Position numbers and translations under genes: made by a program. Under the pieces are notes generated by a model. The model was not told where the DNA came from. It searched no databases and was given only the letters and a program-made list of their open reading frames with translations. Below, piece after piece: positions 35,595-43,787 of a DNA stretch of 64,000 nucleotides (position 1 is the first letter of the stretch; every line of letters starts with the position of its first letter). This DNA is from Flavobacteriales bacterium UBA952 (GTDB taxonomy: Bacteria > Bacteroidota > Bacteroidia > Flavobacteriales_D > Crocinitomicaceae), in NCBI GenBank assembly GCA_905182495.1, contig CAJJBU010000017.1, positions 107,901 through 171,900 of the forward strand, read 5' to 3'.

Positions 35595-35995
35595 TGCACT
35601 TCTTCGCAAAGCTCTATGAGCATACCGTTTGTAGACTTAGGATGTAAAAAAGCAATTCTTTTATTATCCGCTCCGTCTTTTGGGCTCTCATGAATGAGGG
35701 TGAAGCCCTCTTTTTTTAGTCGTGAAATCTCATATTCAATGTCTTCAACATCAAGTGCTAAGTGATGAAACCCCTCTTTATTCTTATTTAGAAACTTTGC
35801 TATTGGTGAAGCTTGATTTGTAGCTTCAACCAGTTCTATTTTAGAATCTCCTAGAGCGATAAATGCGGTTTTCACATGCTCTGATTCAACCACCTCTGAT
35901 TTATACATTTTTTTGCCGAGCAGTTTTTCGAAAATAGGTAGTGATGCATCTATTGAAGAAACAGCAATTCCGAGATGTTCAATTTTTTTTATCAT
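35591..35995 (-). CDS. mce: Methylmalonyl-CoA epimerase
   Basis: A 134-residue vicinal oxygen chelate protein. Metal ligands fit the family: His in KIEHLGIAV near residue 7, His in HHLALDV near residue 78 and Glu in MLIELCE near residue 128, with KIELVEA in the middle. It interconverts (2R)- and (2S)-methylmalonyl-CoA for propionate or odd-chain and branched-chain metabolism. The mutase is not in the window. Its stop overlaps that of the convergent sensor by 4 bases and its start overlaps the next upstream gene by 4, so it is the second gene of a two-gene unit. Confidence 0.9.
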   Translation of the reverse strand: MIKKIEHLGIAVSSIDASLPIFEKLLGKKMYKSEVVESEHVKTAFIALGDSKIELVEATNQASPIAKFLNKNKEGFHHLALDVEDIEYEISRLKKEGFTLIHESPKDGADNKRIAFLHPKSTNGMLIELCEEVH

Positions 35996-36804
35996 TCGCT
36001 AACCTTTAAAAACTTCTCAGTTTTATTGTCGTAATTCATATAATAAATACCGTTAACGATATTCCTACAGTCAACATTATTTGAAAGCCCGACCTTTAAA
36101 AGATTTCCAAATGCATCAAATACTTCAAAGCGTGTTTTCTTTAATTCTCCCGCGGAATAGAAAAAGATATAATCACGAACCCTCGATGGGGACATGGTGT
36201 ATTTCTCGATATCTGATTCTTGTATGATTTCTTGGGAGATTCTCTTTTCCCCCGAGTTATCAGTTTGTGTCACTCTAAATTTATTTTCACCTGAATGCGG
36301 TGACACTTTAAACGAGTATATATTTGACTTTTCAAGGCCTTTGCCTCTAACCTGGCCAACACTTTCCCAATTATTCCATTTGAATTGTTCAATATCGTAG
36401 TCTAGAATACCTTTTTCATTTTCTGTTTCCCATTGAAGTAGTTGCTTGTTTTTCATCCGAATGTCCTTTAGTTTAAAGGTGCTTTCAGGAAGCAAAATTT
36501 TTGGATTTAAAAAACGAGGTGTACATCCATCAAAATGTTCAATCACCACAAATACGTCATCGCCAATTTCTAAATTAAAGAGACTAAAGTCGACTTCAAA
36601 ATTAGGTGATTGTATCGAAGCGGGAAGGACTTCTCCATTAACGGTTACTTTAATGATGCAGTAGCCAAAGCCATCCATTTGTTTAGGATTCTTTATAAAC
36701 AGCTTATCCCCCTGATATTGCCCTTCAGTAGAAAGCAATTTGTATTGCCCAAAAACAAACAGGGGTAGAATTAAAAAGAGAAGTAGGCTAAGTTTCATAA
36801 GCAT
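35992..36804 (-). CDS. Exported protein with T9SS-like C-terminal domain
   Basis: A 270-residue protein with a signal peptide (KLSLLLFLILPLFVFGQ); ATG at 36798 is an equally good start. The N-terminal part looks beta-rich (about residues 20-110). A fibronectin-like segment follows (QLLQWETENEKGILDYDIEQF near residue 122 resembles the 'W-x-T-x-x-E-x-x-x-x-Y-x-I-E' pattern of such domains). The last 75 residues (TRFEVFDAFGNLLKVGLS ... NGIYYM) resemble a type A T9SS sorting domain without the full consensus. It is coupled to mce by a 4-base overlap, though no functional link is evident. Confidence 0.55.
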   Translation of the reverse strand: MLMKLSLLLFLILPLFVFGQYKLLSTEGQYQGDKLFIKNPKQMDGFGYCIIKVTVNGEVLPASIQSPNFEVDFSLFNLEIGDDVFVVIEHFDGCTPRFLNPKILLPESTFKLKDIRMKNKQLLQWETENEKGILDYDIEQFKWNNWESVGQVRGKGLEKSNIYSFKVSPHSGENKFRVTQTDNSGEKRISQEIIQESDIEKYTMSPSRVRDYIFFYSAGELKKTRFEVFDAFGNLLKVGLSNNVDCRNIVNGIYYMNYDNKTEKFLKVSE

Positions 36805-36874
36805 GTTTACAACAAAACAATATTAGTGCCAATTAACCGGAAAAGCAAGACATGTAGAAATGGACATTAAAATG

Positions 36875-36882
36875 TATTTTTG
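36875..36882 (+). promoter_or_regulatory. -7 promoter element (TATTTTTG) abutting hemJ
   Basis: TATTTTTG matches TAnnTTTG and ends 4 bases before the hemJ ATG at 36887. It therefore lies inside the longer reading frame that starts at 36860 and argues for the inner start and a leaderless or nearly leaderless transcript. Confidence 0.45.
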
Positions 36883-36886
36883 CAGT

Positions 36887-37423
36887 ATGAGTTTTGATGT
36901 TATAAAATCCTTACATATCATATTTGTTGTTTGTTGGTTTGCTGGTCTATTTTATATGGTCCGATTGTTTATTTATCATACGGAGGCACAAGCAGCAGAA
37001 AAAACAAGAAAAGCGATTCTTTCCGAACAGTTTATGGTAATGGAAAAAAAGCTCTGGTGGGTAATTACCACCCCATCAATGGTATTGACAATTCTTTTTG
37101 GCACCTGGATGATTTTTCTAAATGCTGATTATTATCTTTCTCAGCCCTGGATGCACCTAAAGCTTCTTTTTGTTCTCTTTTTGGTCGTCTATCATTTTTT
37201 CACGCAACGCATTATGTTTAGACTTCAACGTTACGAATTTCAATGGTCGAGCACGAGATTGAGGTTATGGAATGAATTGGCGACCTTGTTTTTAGTTGTA
37301 ATTGTCTTTTTGGTTGTCCTAAAAAGCACCCTAAACTGGATCTATGGAACTATTGGTTTTTTCGCAGTTGGTTTAGGCCTTATGGTTGCTGTTAAAATTT
37401 ACAAACGATTTAGGTCGAATTAG
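36887..37423 (+). CDS. hemJ: Protoporphyrinogen IX oxidase HemJ-like membrane protein
   Basis: A 178-residue protein with four to five membrane helices. The first helix has the family pattern SLHIIFVVCWFAGLFYMVRLFIYH with a conserved His (residue 9) and the downstream KLWWVITTPSMVLTILFGTW and WMHLKLLFVLFLVVYHFF segments with invariant Lys and His. HemJ oxidises protoporphyrinogen IX to protoporphyrin IX in haem synthesis, consistent with the haem-rich respiratory chain at the start of the window. The start at 36887 rather than 36860 gives the normal length and leaves room for the promoter. Confidence 0.85.
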   Translation: MSFDVIKSLHIIFVVCWFAGLFYMVRLFIYHTEAQAAEKTRKAILSEQFMVMEKKLWWVITTPSMVLTILFGTWMIFLNADYYLSQPWMHLKLLFVLFLVVYHFFTQRIMFRLQRYEFQWSSTRLRLWNELATLFLVVIVFLVVLKSTLNWIYGTIGFFAVGLGLMVAVKIYKRFRSN

Positions 37424-37447
37424 TCCTTGAATTATTGTAATCGTAGT

Positions 37448-37477
37448 ATTGTTTCTTTTAAAAGTTTCGTTACCTTT
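37448..37477 (+). promoter_or_regulatory. Promoter of the atp operon (TTG-N19-TACCTTTG)
   Basis: TTG at 37448-37450 and TACCTTTG at 37470-37477 are 19 bases apart, an excellent fit to the Bacteroidota housekeeping promoter. The atpB GTG start is 31 bases downstream. Confidence 0.7.
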
Positions 37478-37507
37478 GCACAAAATTTTTGAAAAGACAT
37501 TTTTAAC

Positions 37508-38608
37508 GTGAAAAAAGCAATATTATATTTCGGAATCGCACTTCTTTTTTCTTTGTCATCTATTGCCGTATTAGCAAGTGATGGGGAATCTCAGGGCCAC
37601 GAAGAAAAAGAATTTAATGTAAGCGAGATGATCATGCATCACGTAAAAGATGCTCACGAATGGCATTTGTGGGGACCTGAGCATGGTGGAACGACTATTT
37701 ACCTTCCTGTTATCTTAATAACGGAGGATGGAATAAAAACATTCTCTTCATCTCATTTTTATGAGGGAGAGCTTATTCATGATAATGAAAACCATTACAT
37801 CAAGGGTGCTGGGGCAGCGGAAGGCTTTGGAATGTTCCACGAGAAGATTTACGAATTAGATCGTCATGGAAAGCTGCATTTTGAGAATGGTCATGTACAT
37901 GGTAATTTAAAGCCTTATGACTTTTCAATAACCAAAAATGTCACATCACTAATTATAGGTTCTTTTTTGGTTTTTATCATCATGTTTTCTTGTGCTCGAT
38001 TTTACAAAAATCACGGATCTGTTGCTCCTAAAGGAATTGCAAAATTCATGGAACCGATCATTGTCTTTATTCAAGATGATATCGCTAAAGCGAATATTAA
38101 TGAAAAGAAGTACAAGAAATTTGTTCCTTACTTATTGACAATATTCTTTTTCATTTGGATTAACAATCTTTTAGGCTTGATTCCGATTTTCCCAGGAAGT
38201 GCAAATTTGACGGGTAATATTACCATCACCTTGTTTCTAGCCTCACTTACTTTGATTCTTACATTGGTGAATGGAAATAAAAACTATTGGAGTCATATCT
38301 TCTCACCTCCAGGAGTTCCTAAAGCGCTTTTACCTATTATGATTCCAATTGAAATAGTTGGGATTTTCACTAAACCTTTTGCCTTAATGATTCGTTTGTT
38401 CGCCAATATTACGGCAGGACATATTGTTATTTTGGCTTTGATTTCACTTATTTTTATAAATAAACATGTCGCTTGGGGAGCGTTATCAGTCCCAATGGCT
38501 TTATTTATTTCTGTATTGGAATTATTGGTAGCTGCTCTTCAAGCGTATTTGTTTGCGCTTTTGTCAGCTTTGTTTATCGGTGCCGCAGTTGAAGAGGCGC
38601 ATCATTAA
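37508..38608 (+). CDS. atpB: ATP synthase Fo subunit a
   Basis: A 366-residue subunit a beginning with GTG. It has a signal-like N-terminal helix and a long periplasmic His/Glu-rich region (residues 25-140), as usual in Bacteroidota. The membrane part carries the proton-path Arg in MIRLFANITAGH near residue 297 and the LVAALQAYLFALLSALFIGAA C-terminal helix. It forms the stator half-channels against the c ring. It is the first gene of atpBEFHAG and is followed by atpE after 25 bases. Confidence 0.95.
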   Translation: MKKAILYFGIALLFSLSSIAVLASDGESQGHEEKEFNVSEMIMHHVKDAHEWHLWGPEHGGTTIYLPVILITEDGIKTFSSSHFYEGELIHDNENHYIKGAGAAEGFGMFHEKIYELDRHGKLHFENGHVHGNLKPYDFSITKNVTSLIIGSFLVFIIMFSCARFYKNHGSVAPKGIAKFMEPIIVFIQDDIAKANINEKKYKKFVPYLLTIFFFIWINNLLGLIPIFPGSANLTGNITITLFLASLTLILTLVNGNKNYWSHIFSPPGVPKALLPIMIPIEIVGIFTKPFALMIRLFANITAGHIVILALISLIFINKHVAWGALSVPMALFISVLELLVAALQAYLFALLSALFIGAAVEEAHH

Positions 38609-38615
38609 TTAGTAA

Positions 38616-38846
<231 letters not shown>

Positions 38847-38855
38847 ATTAATGAT

Positions 38856-38889
38856 TTCCGCCACTGCGGTTGGTAGTGGCGGAATTTTT
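38856..38889 (+). terminator. Terminator-like hairpin between atpE and atpF
   Basis: A perfect 10-bp stem, TTCCGCCACT (38856-38865) with AGTGGCGGAA (38875-38884), and a 9-base loop, is followed by TTTTT. It lies inside the operon, so it may act as a partial terminator or as a 3' stabiliser that raises atpE message relative to downstream genes. Confidence 0.7.
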
Positions 38890-38909
38890 AAAGTTTTAAA
38901 AAAAAAGAA

Positions 38910-39404
38910 ATGGATTTAGTTACACCAGATTTAGGATTGTTATTTTGGACAGGAATTGTTTTTTGTTCTTTACTTTTCTTATTGGCGAAATTCGCTTGGA
39001 AGCCAATATTAACTGCGGTTAATGAAAGAGGCGAAAGTATTGCAGAGGCTCTAGAGCTAGCAGAAAAGACACGCGATGAGATGCGGGCTTTGAAAGCAGA
39101 GAACGATCAAATATTGAAACAGGCTAAGGCCGAAAGAGATGAGATTTTAAAAGAGGCTAAAGAGATTGCGGTCTCTATGGTTGAATCTGCTAAAAACAAG
39201 TCTAAGGTAGAATCTCAGAAGATTGTTGATTCGGCTAGAGATTCAATTCGATCAGAAAAAGCAGCTGCAATGGCAGAGCTTAAAACTCATGTCGCGGCTC
39301 TTTCATTAGAAATTGCTGAAAAAGTGATTAGAACGGAGTTGTCTTCGGATGAAAAGCAAAAAGCACTTGCGAACAATCTCGCGTCAGATATTAATATGAA
39401 TTAA
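38910..39404 (+). CDS. atpF: ATP synthase Fo subunit b
   Basis: A 164-residue subunit b: one N-terminal membrane helix (about residues 8-28, LGLLFWTGIVFCSLLFLLAKFAW) and a long charged helix rich in Ala, Glu, Lys and Arg. It forms the peripheral stalk as a dimer. It begins 20 bases after the hairpin and ends 2 bases before atpH. Confidence 0.93.
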   Translation: MDLVTPDLGLLFWTGIVFCSLLFLLAKFAWKPILTAVNERGESIAEALELAEKTRDEMRALKAENDQILKQAKAERDEILKEAKEIAVSMVESAKNKSKVESQKIVDSARDSIRSEKAAAMAELKTHVAALSLEIAEKVIRTELSSDEKQKALANNLASDINMN

Positions 39405-39406
39405 TC

Positions 39407-39940
39407 ATGAGATCGACTAAGTCAGCTATTCGTTATGCCAAGGCAATTATTGAACTATCTACTGATAAGGATTCTACAGATTCAGTTGCGGCGGACATGA
39501 ATAGGATTATATCTGCAGGAAATGAAACTGAAGAATTTCAGATTTTTCTAAACTCGCCCGTAATCAAGACGGATAAAAAGATATCAATATTGAATGTCTT
39601 GTTTTCAGATTTCAGTGAGTTGACCATGTCTTTTGTTGAGCTTATTGCAAAAAACAAACGAGAGTATTTGCTAGTGGATATAGCAGCTGCCTTTGTTAGC
39701 TTACTTAAAAAGCAAAATGGGATTGTACCCGTTACAGTTACAAGTGCTGTGAAACTTGAAAAACAAACGCTCGATCAGATACTTTCAAAGCTTAAGTCTC
39801 AAGTAGAAGGTGATTTTGAAGTTACTGAAGAAGTTGACCCGTCTTTAATAGGTGGGTTTGTGGTAAAAATGGAGGACAAACAATTTGACGCCTCAATTTC
39901 TACCCAATTGAACAGAATGAAACAAGAATTGGCTAATTAA
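39407..39940 (+). CDS. atpH: ATP synthase F1 subunit delta
   Basis: A 177-residue OSCP/delta subunit. The N-terminal helical domain has IRYAKAIIELS near residue 6 and the FLNSPVI segment near residue 47; the C-terminal part has the typical VTVTSAVKL and DPSLIGGFVVKMEDKQFDASI region near residue 145. It links the peripheral stalk to the top of F1. It is 2 bases from atpF and 18 from atpA. Confidence 0.93.
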   Translation: MRSTKSAIRYAKAIIELSTDKDSTDSVAADMNRIISAGNETEEFQIFLNSPVIKTDKKISILNVLFSDFSELTMSFVELIAKNKREYLLVDIAAAFVSLLKKQNGIVPVTVTSAVKLEKQTLDQILSKLKSQVEGDFEVTEEVDPSLIGGFVVKMEDKQFDASISTQLNRMKQELAN

Positions 39941-39958
39941 TTTTAAAAAACAAATAAC

Positions 39959-41533
39959 ATGGCAGATATTAAACCAGCAGAGGTTTCAGCAATTTTGAGA
40001 GAACAGCTTTCGGGCTTTCGTTCAGAAGCGGAATTGCAAGAAGTAGGGACTGTACTGCAAGTTGGAGATGGTATTGCTCGTATCTACGGACTCACTGGAG
40101 TTCAGTATGGAGAATTGATCGAATTTGATGGTGGTATGCAGGGTATTGCATTGAATCTTGAGGAGGACAACGTTGGCGCTGTACTTCTAGGTAAGTCATC
40201 TAGTGTAAAAGAAGGAGATACAGTTCGTCGACTTGGAAAAATTGCCTCTGTTGAGGTAGGTGAAGGTGTTGTAGGACGAGTTGTTAATACGCTTGGATTA
40301 CCTATTGATGGAAAAGGCCCAATTGAAGGAGAGTTATTTAATATGCCAATTGAAAGAAAAGCACCTGGCGTAATCTTTCGTCAGCCTGTTACAGAACCAC
40401 TTCAGACAGGAATTAAGGCAGTAGATTCTATGATTCCAATTGGAAGAGGTCAAAGAGAATTGATTATAGGTGACCGTCAAACAGGAAAAACAACTGTTGC
40501 CATCGACACCATTATAAATCAAAAAGAATTTTTTGACAGGGGAGAACCTGTTTATTGCATTTATGTAGCTATCGGTCAAAAAGGATCTACGGTTGCGGGT
40601 ATTGTGAAAAAACTTGAAGATGCAGGGGCAATGGCTTATACGACTATTGTTGCTTCTAACGCATCTGATGCGGCACCTATGCAGTTTTATGCACCAATGA
40701 CGGGAGCGGCAATTGGAGAATACTTTAGAGATACAGGAAGACCAGCATTGATCATTTATGATGATTTATCTAAGCAAGCAGTTGCTTACCGTGAAGTTTC
40801 TCTTCTTTTAAGAAGACCTCCGGGCCGTGAGGCATATCCTGGAGATGTATTTTATTTACATTCTAGATTATTAGAAAGAGCAGCTAAGATTATTGCTGAT
40901 GATACGATTGCTAAGCAAATGAATGACCTTCCAGAGTCATTGAAAGGTAAAGTTAAAGGAGGCGGATCGTTGACAGCGCTTCCAATCATTGAAACACAAG
41001 CAGGTGATGTATCGGCTTATATTCCTACCAACGTGATTTCTATTACAGATGGTCAGATCTTCTTGGAGTCAGATTTATTTAACTCTGGTATTCGTCCAGC
41101 GATTAACGTAGGTATCTCAGTATCTCGTGTTGGTGGATCTGCTCAGATTAAATCAATGAAAAAGGTTGCAGGTACCTTGAAATTAGACCAGGCACAGTAC
41201 AGAGAGCTTGAGGCATTTGCTAAGTTCGGTTCTGATCTAGATGCGGCAACTAAATCAGTATTGGATAAAGGAGCCCGAAACGTAGAGATTTTGAAGCAAC
41301 GTGAAGGTGATCCCTATACTGTAGAAAGACAAATTGCAATTATTTATGTTGGAACAAAAGGTTTGATTCAAAATGTTCCAATCAACAAGGTAAAGGCATT
41401 TGAAAAAGAATACTTAGATTTCTTAGAAGCAAAGCATGCTGATGTGATGGCGTCTTTGAAGGCTGGGAAGTATACAGATGAAAACACCTCAGTACTTGAG
41501 AAAGTTGCTAAAGAACTTGCAAGCAAATATTAA
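39959..41533 (+). CDS. atpA: ATP synthase F1 subunit alpha
   Basis: A 524-residue alpha subunit. The P-loop GDRQTGKT lies near residue 171, with the N-terminal beta barrel before it and the alpha signature [23 protein letters not shown] near residue 285. [15 protein letters not shown] is near residue 387, with the arginine finger in the preceding [11 protein letters not shown]. Length and motifs are standard. The catalytic beta subunit (atpD) and epsilon (atpC) are not in this operon, as is common in Bacteroidota. Confidence 0.97.
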   Translation: MADIKPAEVSAILREQLSGFRSEAELQEVGTVLQVGDGIARIYGLTGVQYGELIEFDGGMQGIALNLEEDNVGAVLLGKSSSVKEGDTVRRLGKIASVEVGEGVVGRVVNTLGLPIDGKGPIEGELFNMPIERKAPGVIFRQPVTEPLQTGIKAVDSMIPIGRGQRELIIGDRQTGKTTVAIDTIINQKEFFDRGEPVYCIYVAIGQKGSTVAGIVKKLEDAGAMAYTTIVASNASDAAPMQFYAPMTGAAIGEYFRDTGRPALIIYDDLSKQAVAYREVSLLLRRPPGREAYPGDVFYLHSRLLERAAKIIADDTIAKQMNDLPESLKGKVKGGGSLTALPIIETQAGDVSAYIPTNVISITDGQIFLESDLFNSGIRPAINVGISVSRVGGSAQIKSMKKVAGTLKLDQAQYRELEAFAKFGSDLDAATKSVLDKGARNVEILKQREGDPYTVERQIAIIYVGTKGLIQNVPINKVKAFEKEYLDFLEAKHADVMASLKAGKYTDENTSVLEKVAKELASKY

Positions 41534-41563
41534 GCAAAAACGTAGCTCATAAATTAGTTATCA

Positions 41564-42442
41564 ATGGCGAACTTAAAAGAAATACGAAATAGAATTTCAT
41601 CCGTTGGATCAACCATGCAGATTACATCCGCAATGAAAATGGTTTCAGCGGCTAAACTGAAAAGAGCTCAGGATGCAATTGTGCAAATGAGACCGTATGC
41701 TATAAAGTTGAAAGAGATACTTACCAATTTGAGTGCAACACTTGACCTGTCTGAAAATGCATTTTCTGAACAGCGCGATGGAGGTAAAACACTTTATGTT
41801 GGAATCTCCTCAAACAGAGGTTTGTGTGGCGGTTTTAATAATAATATAGTGAAGCGAGTGACTGAATTGTCAAAAACGGAGCAGAATTTAAAAGATGTTC
41901 ATGTTTTATGTCTTGGAAAAAAAATGCGGGATATTATTAAACGCACAGATTTGTTCTATACCAATGACTATCTAACTGAAAGGGAAGATGTCTACGCAGA
42001 CCTGTCCTTTGTAAATATTTCTGAAATAGCGAATGAATTGATGGAGTTATACAAATCCGGCGAATTTAATCGTATTTATGTTGTTTACAATCGTTTTGTT
42101 AACGCAGCTACGCAGAGAGTAGAGACGGAACAGTTTTTACCTATCCAAGCCCCGGAGAGCGACGGAGACACGGCATCAACAGGTGATTATATATTTGAAC
42201 CTTCCAAGGAAGAAATCATAGAAGATTTAATTCCTAAATCCTTAAAAGTACAGCTATTTAAGGCTTTATTAGATTCAAACGCAGCAGAACATGGCGCAAG
42301 GATGACAGCGATGCACAAAGCAACAGATAACGCTAGTGATCTTCAAAAAGAGCTTAAATTAGGTTATAACAAGGCACGTCAGGCTGCAATCACAAATGAA
42401 ATTTTAGAGATTGTTGGTGGGGCGGAAGCTTTGAATGCCTAA
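41564..42442 (+). CDS. atpG: ATP synthase F1 subunit gamma
   Basis: A 292-residue gamma subunit, the central rotor shaft. The N-terminal helix has ITSAMKMVSAAKLKRAQDAI near residue 20-40, the Rossmann-like middle has SSNRGLCGGFNNNI near residue 82, and the C-terminal helix has ARMTAMHKATDNASDLQKELKL near residue 245 with ITNEILEIVGGAEAL. It is the last subunit gene of the operon. A response regulator follows 20 bases on. Confidence 0.96.
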   Translation: MANLKEIRNRISSVGSTMQITSAMKMVSAAKLKRAQDAIVQMRPYAIKLKEILTNLSATLDLSENAFSEQRDGGKTLYVGISSNRGLCGGFNNNIVKRVTELSKTEQNLKDVHVLCLGKKMRDIIKRTDLFYTNDYLTEREDVYADLSFVNISEIANELMELYKSGEFNRIYVVYNRFVNAATQRVETEQFLPIQAPESDGDTASTGDYIFEPSKEEIIEDLIPKSLKVQLFKALLDSNAAEHGARMTAMHKATDNASDLQKELKLGYNKARQAAITNEILEIVGGAEALNA

Positions 42443-42462
42443 ATTAGTGCAAAACAATCTTT

Positions 42463-43098
42463 ATGGATTCGAATATCAAAGTTCTTATTGTTGATGATCA
42501 TAAACTTATAAGCGAGGCATGGTCTTCTTTATTAAAAGATGCTCCGAATATAGTTGTCGTTGGCACTGCCGATAATGTGGATGATGCCTATACCATGTCA
42601 ATGCAACATAAGCCAGATATCGTTTTGATGGATATCAATCTTGGCGAAGGAAGTGGTTTTGACGCAACTGAAAAAATCAACGATAGCCTGCCAAAGACCA
42701 GAGTAATTGGTTTGTCACTGCATGATGACATTACATATGTTAAAAAATTCTTGTCAATAGGTGCGAAGGGTTATCTTACGAAAAACACTTCCAAAAGTGA
42801 ATTGATAGAGGCAATACACAGCGTGTATAACGGTGAAACATTTATTGCGTCAGATATTAAAGATCGTTATTTTACATCTCTTTTAAATGTTGATTCTGCT
42901 GCGAAAAAAGAATTGACAATGAAAGAAATCGAGATCGTAAAGCACATAGCAAACGGCTTAACCTCTAAAGAAATCGGTGAAAAGCTTTTCATTTCGCATC
43001 GCACCGTAGAAACACATAGGCACAACATCCTGAAGAAGTTAGACATCCCTAATTCTGCGCAATTAAGCAGTTGGGCAAAGGACAAAGGTTACGTTTAA
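42463..43098 (+). CDS. NarL/LuxR-type response regulator (orphan)
   Basis: A 211-residue response regulator. The receiver domain has the acidic pair in IVDDHKL near residue 11, the phospho-acceptor Asp in DIVLMDINLGEGSG near residue 57, and Lys in GYLTKNT near residue 106. The C-terminal LuxR helix-turn-helix has LTMKEIEIVKHIANGLTSKE and HRTVETHRHNILKKL. No histidine kinase is adjacent. The gene starts 20 bases after atpG and may be read through from the atp operon; its targets are unknown. Confidence 0.92.
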   Translation: MDSNIKVLIVDDHKLISEAWSSLLKDAPNIVVVGTADNVDDAYTMSMQHKPDIVLMDINLGEGSGFDATEKINDSLPKTRVIGLSLHDDITYVKKFLSIGAKGYLTKNTSKSELIEAIHSVYNGETFIASDIKDRYFTSLLNVDSAAKKELTMKEIEIVKHIANGLTSKEIGEKLFISHRTVETHRHNILKKLDIPNSAQLSSWAKDKGYV

Positions 43099-43112
43099 AT
43101 GACACCTGGGTT

Positions 43113-43120
43113 CCCCCCCC
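43113..43120. repeat. Homopolymer tract of eight C
   Basis: Eight consecutive C in AT-rich surroundings, 50 bases upstream of the broken barrel gene at 43170. Such tracts can change length by slippage. Confidence 0.6.
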
Positions 43121-43139
43121 ATTTTATGCTTGTTTTACG

Positions 43140-43157
43140 TTCTATTTATAAATAGAA
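43140..43157. promoter_or_regulatory. Perfect 18-bp palindrome
   Basis: TTCTATTTA and TAAATAGAA form an uninterrupted 9+9 palindrome 12 bases before the start at 43170. It may be an operator for a dimeric regulator; an unspaced palindrome is a poor RNA hairpin. Confidence 0.4.
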
Positions 43158-43169
43158 ATAAACACTACT

Positions 43170-43683
43170 ATGCTTAATATTAAAACGTTTTTATTCTTTC
43201 TACTAGGATTCGTTTATTCCGATTTTTCTTATACCCAAGATTCCAAAACCCAAATTATGGGATCTGTTGGTGTTTCATACCCTTTACTTGATAATGGCTT
43301 GGGCGTCCAAGCTGGTGTCAATGCAAGTTATCAAATTGCAGATTGGTTTGAGTTTGAGGGGCAATTGAGTTACCAGCGTTCAGAGATAGAGGAGTCTTTC
43401 TTTTCTATTGGTAATGCCAAATTGAATTAATTCCAAATTGAACTCAATTGCTTTGCTTTCAGGTGGTCGTTTTTACTTGCTCCCAAAAGCGAAAAAGACA
43501 CGATTGTATCTTAATCTTTTACTAGGAGGTTTGTACACAAATGAAAAGGCTGATGGGTTTACTCGGAATATCTTTAATACAGGTGTATCGCTAGGTTTAT
43601 TTGTACAATGTCAAAAGCTTGTTTTTGGTTTGTCTCTTGAGGCACCGCAATTCCTTACTTTTAAGATTGGTTATCGGTTCTAA
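43170..43683 (+). pseudogene. Outer membrane beta-barrel protein, frameshifted
   Basis: The first frame (43170-43430) encodes a signal peptide (LFFLLGFVYSDFSYTQ) and barrel-like strands (GVSYPLLDNGLGVQAGVNASYQ) and then stops. The second frame (from about 43438 to 43683) continues with LLSGGRFYLLP and ends in KIGYRF, a C-terminal aromatic barrel strand. Removing one 16-base copy of the CCAAATTGAA-led direct repeat at 43417-43449 restores one continuous frame (GNAKLNSIALLSGG) of about 165 residues. The gene is therefore a small outer membrane beta-barrel protein disrupted by a short tandem duplication, or a sequence error of that form. Confidence 0.75.
43417..43449. repeat. Tandem 16-bp duplication that breaks the barrel gene
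   Basis: CCAAATTGAA occurs at 43417 and again at 43433, 16 bases apart, each followed by a similar TTAATT/CTCAATT tail. 16 is not a multiple of 3, which explains the frame change. Confidence 0.75.
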
Positions 43684-43787
43684 ATGTAGCTCAATCTCTA
43701 CAATCAAAATATCTTGTCTTTTTTATCGTTAGATTAATACGATTAGAGGTGCGTAAAACTTCTTTTCATTACTCAATGATTGTTTCT

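Noticed and set aside
43438..43683. Separate small gene starting with TTG at 43438
   Set aside because: It has no signal peptide or ribosome site and joins the preceding frame exactly when one 16-base repeat is removed.
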